53,521 bases of DNA from Xanthobacteraceae bacterium (GTDB lineage: Bacteria > Pseudomonadota > Alphaproteobacteria > Rhizobiales > Xanthobacteraceae), in contig JALHMF010000014.1 of the NCBI GenBank assembly GCA_022844205.1, positions 1-53,521 of the forward strand. The letters run 5' to 3'. The notes beneath the pieces are model-generated. The model worked only from the letters and a program-made list of their open reading frames with translations, was not told the DNA's origin and did no database searches. The first letter of the stretch is position 1, and every line of letters starts with the position of its first letter. A program made the translations under genes and the position numbers. This document shows, one piece after another, positions 48,688 to 53,521 of the stretch.

Positions 48688-49944
48688 ATGAAAGGTTCGA
48701 CAGTCGTCTTGAACGGCGTGACGTATCGCTGGCCGTCCAAACCGGTCGTGGTTGTCTGTGTGGACGGTGGCGATCCCGCTTATTTCGACGTAGCTCTAAA
48801 AAAGGGCATTATTTCCAACACTGCCCGCTTCATGAAGCGCGGCTTTTCCGCGATTGCCGATAGCGTGGTTCCGAGCTTCACCTGTCCGAACAACGTTTCG
48901 ATCATCACCGGCAGTCCGCCTGCGGTGCACGGAATTTCCGGAAATTTTTATCTCGACAAAACGACGGGCAAGGCGGTCGTCATGACCGGCCCTGAACTGA
49001 TGCGCTCTTCCACCATTCTCGCAGAATTCAGCAAGGCGGGCGCGAAAGTGATTTCGATCACCGCCAAGGACAAGCTGCGCCAGCAGCTTGGCAAGAACAT
49101 GGAGATGTCGCGCGGAGACATCAATTTCTCATCCGAAAAAGCCGACAAATGCACGATGGAAGAAAACGGCATCACGAATGTGCTGGAGCTTGTCGGCATG
49201 CCGTTACCGGACATGTATTCACCCGAACTGTCATTGTTTGTGCTGGAAGCGGGCGTAAAGTTGCTTGAACAGTTCAAGCCTGATCTGATGTACCTGTCAC
49301 TCACGGATTACATCCAGCACAAATATGCCCCCGAGGAATCAGAAGCGCTGCGCTACATGGAAAATTGCGACCGCCTATTCGGACAGCTCGACGCGCTCGG
49401 CGCCATCGTCGCGCTTACCGCCGACCACGGCATGAATGACAAGACTCGCAATGACGGCAGCTACCGCGTGGTCTGGTTGCAGGACGTTCTCGACAAGAAA
49501 TTCGGGCGCGGAAAGACGACGGTCATATGCCCGATCACCGATTACTTCGTGGCGCATCACGGCGCGCTCGGCGGCTTCGTGCGGGTCTATTCGCACGATG
49601 CGTCCGTGACGCCGGCCGCAATCATGGAACTCGCGAAGGCGCAGCCCGGTATTCAATATGTTTGCGACAAGCAGACTGCTGTGGAAAAATTCGGTCTTGC
49701 GCTCGATCGCGAGGGGGACGTTGTTGTCCTGGGCGACATCGGAACCTGCATCGGCACACGCGAGCAGGATCATGATTTGAAAGGTCTGGAAGGGCATCGC
49801 CTGCGCTCGCACGGCTCGACAACAGAGCAGCAGGTGCCTTTCATCACCAACCAGCCTTTGAATCCGGAATACGCCGCCAAGGCGGCCAAAGGCGGGATCA
49901 GGAATTTTAACATCTTCGAATATGCGGTGAACGGCGTCGGATAA
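48688..49944 (+). CDS. phnA: Phosphonoacetate hydrolase
   Basis: A 418-residue enzyme of the alkaline-phosphatase/phosphodiesterase superfamily that splits phosphonoacetate into acetate and phosphate. Two zinc ions are bound by the Asp of CVDGGDP (Asp26), the Thr nucleophile in SFTCPNNVSI (Thr65), the Asp/His of LSLTDYIQHKYAP, the pair in TADHGM, and a late His (RLRSHGSTTEQQVPF). Length and all catalytic segments match the characterised PhnA. The start at 48688 follows GGAAGGAAACGA. It completes the PhnW-PhnY-PhnA route, with the first two enzymes encoded 13-16 kb upstream. Confidence 0.93.
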   Translation: MKGSTVVLNGVTYRWPSKPVVVVCVDGGDPAYFDVALKKGIISNTARFMKRGFSAIADSVVPSFTCPNNVSIITGSPPAVHGISGNFYLDKTTGKAVVMTGPELMRSSTILAEFSKAGAKVISITAKDKLRQQLGKNMEMSRGDINFSSEKADKCTMEENGITNVLELVGMPLPDMYSPELSLFVLEAGVKLLEQFKPDLMYLSLTDYIQHKYAPEESEALRYMENCDRLFGQLDALGAIVALTADHGMNDKTRNDGSYRVVWLQDVLDKKFGRGKTTVICPITDYFVAHHGALGGFVRVYSHDASVTPAAIMELAKAQPGIQYVCDKQTAVEKFGLALDREGDVVVLGDIGTCIGTREQDHDLKGLEGHRLRSHGSTTEQQVPFITNQPLNPEYAAKAAKGGIRNFNIFEYAVNGVG

Positions 49945-49983
49945 TTTGAGCGAGGGGCTCGTTCAGTGAGTGGGGCGAAACAT

Positions 49984-51078
49984 ATGGCACGTACAGCCAA
50001 GGCTGCAGTCTACGACGCGCCACGCGCTCCATTTGTGTTGAAGGAATATCCTTTACGTCCGGTCAGGAGTAATGAAGCGCTCGTCAAGGTGACGATGTCG
50101 ACCATCTGCCGGTCGGACATTCATTCCTATGAAGGTCATCGGCCGAATCCATGCCCCGGCATTCTGGGTCACGAAATTATCGGCATTATCGACCAGCTCG
50201 GCTCCGACATCAAAAAGGACATGCGTGGCGATCCGCTGAAGGTCGGCGATCGCATCACCTGGAGCGAGTATTTCTTTCACGGCGATTGCTACTATCGCGA
50301 CGTGCACGACATGCCGCAGAAGTGCCAGGGCGTTCGCAAATACGGTCACGATCTCGCTGAAGAAGACCCGCATTTCCTCGGGGGCTTCGCCGAGTATTGC
50401 TACATCTTGCCGGGCACCTGGATTCTGAAGCTGCCGGACGCTCTTTCGGATGAAGAGGCCACTCCGATCAATTGCGGCGTGGCGACAATGGTTTCCGTCA
50501 CCGAAGCCGCCGAAATCCAGATGGGTGACACGGTCGTCGTGCAGGGTCTGGGACTTCTCGGCCTCTATGGCTGCGCGATGGCGAAGGCGCGCGGAGCGCG
50601 GCTCGTTATCGGGGTCGATGCCGTCGAATCCCGTCTTGCAATCGCAAAGAATTTTGGCGCGGATCATACCTTGAACGCGAAGAAACTCAGTTCAGCGGAC
50701 ACGGTGAAAGCTGTGCGGGATCTCTGCCAGCCGGATGGCGCCGATGCCGTGATCGAAGTTTGCGGCGAACCAAGCGTCGTGCCGCAAGGGCTCGACATGC
50801 TGCGCGTGGGCGGACGTTACGTACTCGGCGGTCTCGTAAGCCCGGGTGCGAACGTCACCATCGATGCGAATGTCATCGTCAAGAAATGGATCCAGCTGCG
50901 CGGCATTCACAATTATCATCCGCGGCATCTGATCCAGGCGCTCGATTTCGTCATGGCGAACCGGGACCGGTTTCCGTTCAAGTCAATTGTCGACTCCAAA
51001 TTCCCGCTCAAGGACGTGGCCGAAGCCTTCCGTAAGGCGTCCGAACGAACTGTGCTGCGCGCCGCGATCGTGCCCTGA
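49984..51078 (+). CDS. Phosphonate-associated zinc-type alcohol dehydrogenase
   Basis: A 364-residue medium-chain dehydrogenase. The catalytic zinc ligands are Cys in TICRSDIHSYEG (about 42) and His-Glu in GHEIIG (about 62-63). The NAD site is VVVQGLGLLGLYGCAMAKA (about 180-198). The structural-zinc lobe is atypical (DCYYRDVHDMPQKCQGVRKY), without the usual four-Cys set. It resembles the family known as 'putative phosphonate catabolism associated alcohol dehydrogenase'. It probably oxidises a hydroxyphosphonate such as 2-hydroxyethylphosphonate to phosphonoacetaldehyde (inferred). A GTG at 49966 is an equally acceptable start. It lies 39 bases after phnA and 17 before the aldehyde dehydrogenase gene. 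Confidence 0.82.
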   Translation: MARTAKAAVYDAPRAPFVLKEYPLRPVRSNEALVKVTMSTICRSDIHSYEGHRPNPCPGILGHEIIGIIDQLGSDIKKDMRGDPLKVGDRITWSEYFFHGDCYYRDVHDMPQKCQGVRKYGHDLAEEDPHFLGGFAEYCYILPGTWILKLPDALSDEEATPINCGVATMVSVTEAAEIQMGDTVVVQGLGLLGLYGCAMAKARGARLVIGVDAVESRLAIAKNFGADHTLNAKKLSSADTVKAVRDLCQPDGADAVIEVCGEPSVVPQGLDMLRVGGRYVLGGLVSPGANVTIDANVIVKKWIQLRGIHNYHPRHLIQALDFVMANRDRFPFKSIVDSKFPLKDVAEAFRKASERTVLRAAIVP

Positions 51079-51095
51079 GTGAAAAAGAGGCAGTG

Positions 51096-52559
51096 ATGAA
51101 AGATACGCTGAAAGCGCCCGATCTCGGTTTCAAGCCGAAGGGACTTTATATCGGAGGGCGCTGGGAGGCGGCGGCCGGCGGCAAGACGTTCGACAACATC
51201 AATCCATCGACGAAGCAGTCGCTGGGACAGGTACCCGCTGCGTCTGTCGCGGACGTCGATCGGGCAGTGCAGGCCGCGAAGAAGGCATTCAAGGACTGGG
51301 GTCGCGTCTCTCCGAAAGACCGTGCAGCAGCGCTGAACAAACTAGCCGACCGCATCCTTCAGAACGCGAATGAACTGGCGCTGATGGACGCAGTTGATTC
51401 CGGCAACGCCATCACCGGTATGCGCGGTGATATGACATGGACCGCGGACAGTTTCCGCTTCTTCGCCGGTCTGATTACCGAGATCAAAGGCGAAACCTCA
51501 TCGCAGGGCGGGCGGCATCTCAATCTGACGCGGCGGCAGCCTTACGGCGTCGTGGCGAAGATCAATCCGTTCAATCATCCGTTCCGTTTCTGTGCGGAAA
51601 AGGCCGCGGGTCCGCTTGCCGCCGGTAATTGCGTCGTCATCAAGGGCTCCGAGCAAGCGCCGCTTTCGAGCCTGCGCTTTGCCGAACTTTGCGAGGGAAT
51701 TTTCCCGCCCGGAGCAGTGAACGTGTTGACTGGCGACGGCTCGGTCGGTGCCGCGATGGTGAAGCATCCGGATGTCCATCGCATCGGTTTCGTCGGCTCC
51801 GTGCCGACCGGAAAGGCAATCGCGCGCGATGCAGCCGATGGTTTGAAGCGCGTAACATTCGAACTGGGTGGAAAGAATCCCATCATCATTTTTCCCGATG
51901 CCGACCCCGCGAAAGCGGCCGCGGCCGCGATCAAGGGAATGAACATGAACAGGCAGGGCCAGTCCTGCAGTTCTACCTCACGGGTGATGGTACATGCGTC
52001 TTTGCACGAGCCTGTGCTTAAGGAATTAAAGAGACAGGCAGAAGCCTTGTCCATCGGCGCGCCTTGGATCGAGACGAACGAATTGGGTCCGATCGTCTCC
52101 CAGAGACAGTACGAGCGCATCATGGGTTACATCGACTCGGCAAAATCCGAAGGCGCCAAGCTCGTGACCGGGGGCGGGCAGCCCGACGATCAACTTCTGA
52201 AGGACGGGTTTTTCATTTCACCGACGATATTCGACTCCGTTTCTCCTAACATGCGCATCGCACGGGAAGAAATTTTTGGCCCTGTCATGTCGGTATTCAA
52301 ATGGACTGACTACGAGCAGATGTTGGAGCAGGCGAACAGCCTTGAATACGGACTGACGGCGGCCATTGTCACCAACGATCTCGCCAACGCGATGGAAACC
52401 GCTGACCGCGTGGAAGCTGGATATGTCTGGATCAATTCCAGCGGCCGCTATCTTGGTGCTCCGTATGGCGGATGGAAATCGAGCGGCATCGGTGAAGAAG
52501 AGTGCTTCGATGAGCTGCTGAGCTACACGCAAATCAAAAACATCAACATGCGCTGGTAA
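51096..52559 (+). CDS. Aldehyde dehydrogenase of the phosphonoacetate module
   Basis: A 487-residue NAD-dependent aldehyde dehydrogenase of betaine-aldehyde-dehydrogenase style. It has KINPFNHPFRFCAEKAAGPL (about 152-171), FVGSVPTGKAIARDA, LGGKNP after the catalytic Glu, and nucleophile segment RQGQSCSSTSRV (Cys291). It is distinct from both PhnY (33580) and the enzyme at 41845, making three different aldehyde dehydrogenases in the island. With the alcohol dehydrogenase just upstream it could take a hydroxyphosphonate to phosphonoacetate, the substrate of PhnA. The start at 51096 is preferred over the adjacent GTG because GAGG precedes it. Confidence 0.83.
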   Translation: MKDTLKAPDLGFKPKGLYIGGRWEAAAGGKTFDNINPSTKQSLGQVPAASVADVDRAVQAAKKAFKDWGRVSPKDRAAALNKLADRILQNANELALMDAVDSGNAITGMRGDMTWTADSFRFFAGLITEIKGETSSQGGRHLNLTRRQPYGVVAKINPFNHPFRFCAEKAAGPLAAGNCVVIKGSEQAPLSSLRFAELCEGIFPPGAVNVLTGDGSVGAAMVKHPDVHRIGFVGSVPTGKAIARDAADGLKRVTFELGGKNPIIIFPDADPAKAAAAAIKGMNMNRQGQSCSSTSRVMVHASLHEPVLKELKRQAEALSIGAPWIETNELGPIVSQRQYERIMGYIDSAKSEGAKLVTGGGQPDDQLLKDGFFISPTIFDSVSPNMRIAREEIFGPVMSVFKWTDYEQMLEQANSLEYGLTAAIVTNDLANAMETADRVEAGYVWINSSGRYLGAPYGGWKSSGIGEEECFDELLSYTQIKNINMRW

Positions 52560-52650
52560 GCGCGTCTCCGATTAAAGAGCAAAAAACGCGAAAGCAACGC
52601 CAAGAAAGGATCAGACTTAATAAAAACCATCAAAAAGGGAGGAAGTCGTT

Positions 52651-53442
52651 ATGAAACGCAGAAAATTTTTGGAAGCGGCAGGCGTCGGCCTTGTGGCCGG
52701 CGCGGCAGCCGTATCGAGTCCTGCTATCGCGCAACAGGCGGCGATCCGATGGAAACTACAGAGCGCGAATCCGACGGGAACGCCTCACCACGTGCTGCTC
52801 ACGAAGTTCTCCACCAATGTCGATAAGATGTCGAACGGCCGTCTCAAGATCGAGATCATGCCAAGCGGTGCGGTCGTCAGCCCGAACGAAATTCTTGATG
52901 CCACCAATAAAGGTCTCGTTGATGCGGGCCAGTGGTGGACGCACTACGCGATCGGCAAGAATCCGGCGGGCGCGCTGTTCAGCTCACCGCTCGGCGGTTC
53001 CGCCAGCGGCCTCGATCAGATGTCGCATCTCGCCTGGTATTTGAACGGCGGCGGCCGTGATCTCTACATCGAATACTATACGAAGCTTCTTCGTTCGGAC
53101 GTCATGCCGTTTCTGTATGCGCCGGATGGTCCCGAAGCGCTCGGCTGGTTCAAGCAGCCGCTCAAGTCGGTCGAAGACTTCAAGAAACTTCGCTTCCGCA
53201 TTTCGTCCGGTTTGCCGAGCGACGTGCTGAGGGAACTCGGCGGCGTCCCGATGAACATTTCCGGTGCCGAACTGATCCCGTCCGCCGAGCGCGGGCTGAT
53301 CGACGGCGTGGAGTGGATCAACCCCTCCAGCGATCTCAAGGTCGGTCTGCAGGACGTGTTCAAGTTCTATTCGATCCAAGGCCTGCATCAGGCAATCGAC
53401 ATCTGGCCTGCACCCGGTTTCGTTGACACCCGCCTAAGCTAA
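52651..53442 (+). pseudogene. TRAP transporter substrate-binding protein, cut by an IS
   Basis: The first 258 or so residues belong to a DctP/TAXI-like periplasmic binding protein that normally has about 360. It has a Tat-type signal (RRKFLEAAGVGLVAGAAAV, cleavage near PAIAQ), GRLKIEIMPSGAVVSPNEIL and LRELGGVPMNISGAELIPSA with the usual substrate-contact region. At 53424 an IS3-family end begins and the frame closes with the foreign codons DTRLS. The protein lacks its last third and is probably non-functional unless the rest lies beyond the element. The ribosome-binding site (GGGAGGAAG) is strong. In this position a TRAP system would import the organic acid-like phosphonate used by the upstream enzymes. 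Confidence 0.75.
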
Positions 53443-53521
53443 TCCTGCCTTCTGCTCGAACTCCATCGGGCTCAGATATCCGATCGTAGAGTGTCTGCGC
53501 TTCGGATTATAGAAGCGCTCA
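53424..53521 (-). mobile_element. Start of an IS3-family element inserted in the TRAP gene
   Basis: The end is TGACACCCGCCTAAG at 53424, abutting the interrupted TRAP gene. The element continues past the window edge, so its other end and target duplication cannot be seen. Confidence 0.75.
53434..53521 (-). CDS. IS3-family transposase OrfB, C-terminal part (partial)
   Basis: The minus-strand frame ends ERFYNPKRRHSTIGYLSPM then EFEQKAGLA and a stop. This is the typical C-terminus of OrfB in IS3-family elements, including the HSTIGYLSP stretch. The gene starts outside the window, and only 28 codons are visible. Confidence 0.8.
   Translation of the reverse strand, partial: ERFYNPKRRHSTIGYLSPMEFEQKAGLA

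Noticed and set aside
1-53521. CRISPR arrays
   Set aside because: No series of regularly spaced direct repeats was seen. The repeated blocks in the window are IS ends, MITE-like repeats or protein-coding repeats (46.3-46.8 kb).

Overview
The window looks like a chromosomal accessory island of an alphaproteobacterium of the Hyphomicrobiales, most likely Nitrobacteraceae (Bradyrhizobium/Afipia/Rhodopseudomonas-like). The reasons are the type of SOS box (GTTC-N7-GTTC), FixK-type boxes (TTGA-N6-TCAA), the families of small hypothetical proteins, and the IS debris whose end reads as a 'DEVFGTH' peptide in shadow frames. The assignment is from family knowledge only; no rRNA or complete tRNA is present to confirm it.

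Layout. (1) 1-735: IS debris. (2) 890-6303: metal efflux block with a Cys-rich exported protein, a FixH/YtkA-like protein, a CusB-like adaptor and a CusA-like RND pump, followed by a MITE-like repeat. (3) 6740-9515, minus strand: a DUF305 membrane protein, then a DUF2231 membrane protein paired with an ethylbenzene-dehydrogenase-type haem protein. (4) 9516-10753: gene-free, with IS/MITE pieces and two terminators. (5) 10754-17193, minus strand: large serine recombinase, DUF2924 protein, terminase large subunit, DUF5681 protein, ParB-MTase fusion and an unknown protein, i.e. a prophage-type remnant without structural genes. (6) 17330-19599: SOS cassette (SRAP protein, divergent Y-family polymerase, small zinc-ribbon protein) around one SOS box. 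(7) 19620-21268: hydrolase-like gene interrupted by the only complete copy of the local IS. (8) 21414-29856: stress/low-oxygen block with a divergent GroEL, dodecin, an HPF-cold-shock fusion and a phosphotransferase-P-loop kinase fusion, then a decayed Pat-type acetyltransferase, an ACP-acyl-AMP ligase-PlsC fusion behind a FixK box, and a broken Spy-like gene behind another FixK box. (9) 30548-44387: first phosphonate module. (10) 44407-47500: RppH, an N-formylglutamate amidohydrolase-like protein and small proteins. (11) 47677-53423: second phosphonate module, cut by an IS3-family element at the right edge.

The phosphonate modules fit together. An ABC importer (aepX, aepV, aepW) brings in 2-aminoethylphosphonate. 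PhnW converts it to phosphonoacetaldehyde, PhnY oxidises that to phosphonoacetate, and PhnA (in the second module) releases acetate and phosphate. A PbfA-like lyase would add hydroxylated aminoethylphosphonate as a substrate. A glutamine-synthetase-like ligase, an aldehyde dehydrogenase and an iron alcohol dehydrogenase are packed directly behind it and have no place in the known PhnWAY route; this is the best candidate here for an undescribed pathway. The second module adds a phosphonate-associated zinc alcohol dehydrogenase, another aldehyde dehydrogenase and a TRAP binding protein. Each module has its own LysR regulator.

Most functional blocks are separated by fragments of one IS family (ends TGTGTACCGAAAAC) or a second one (ends CTGTCCCTATCG), so the island looks assembled or reshuffled by these repeats. 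All calls rest on reading the sequence and on family knowledge; no database search was run.
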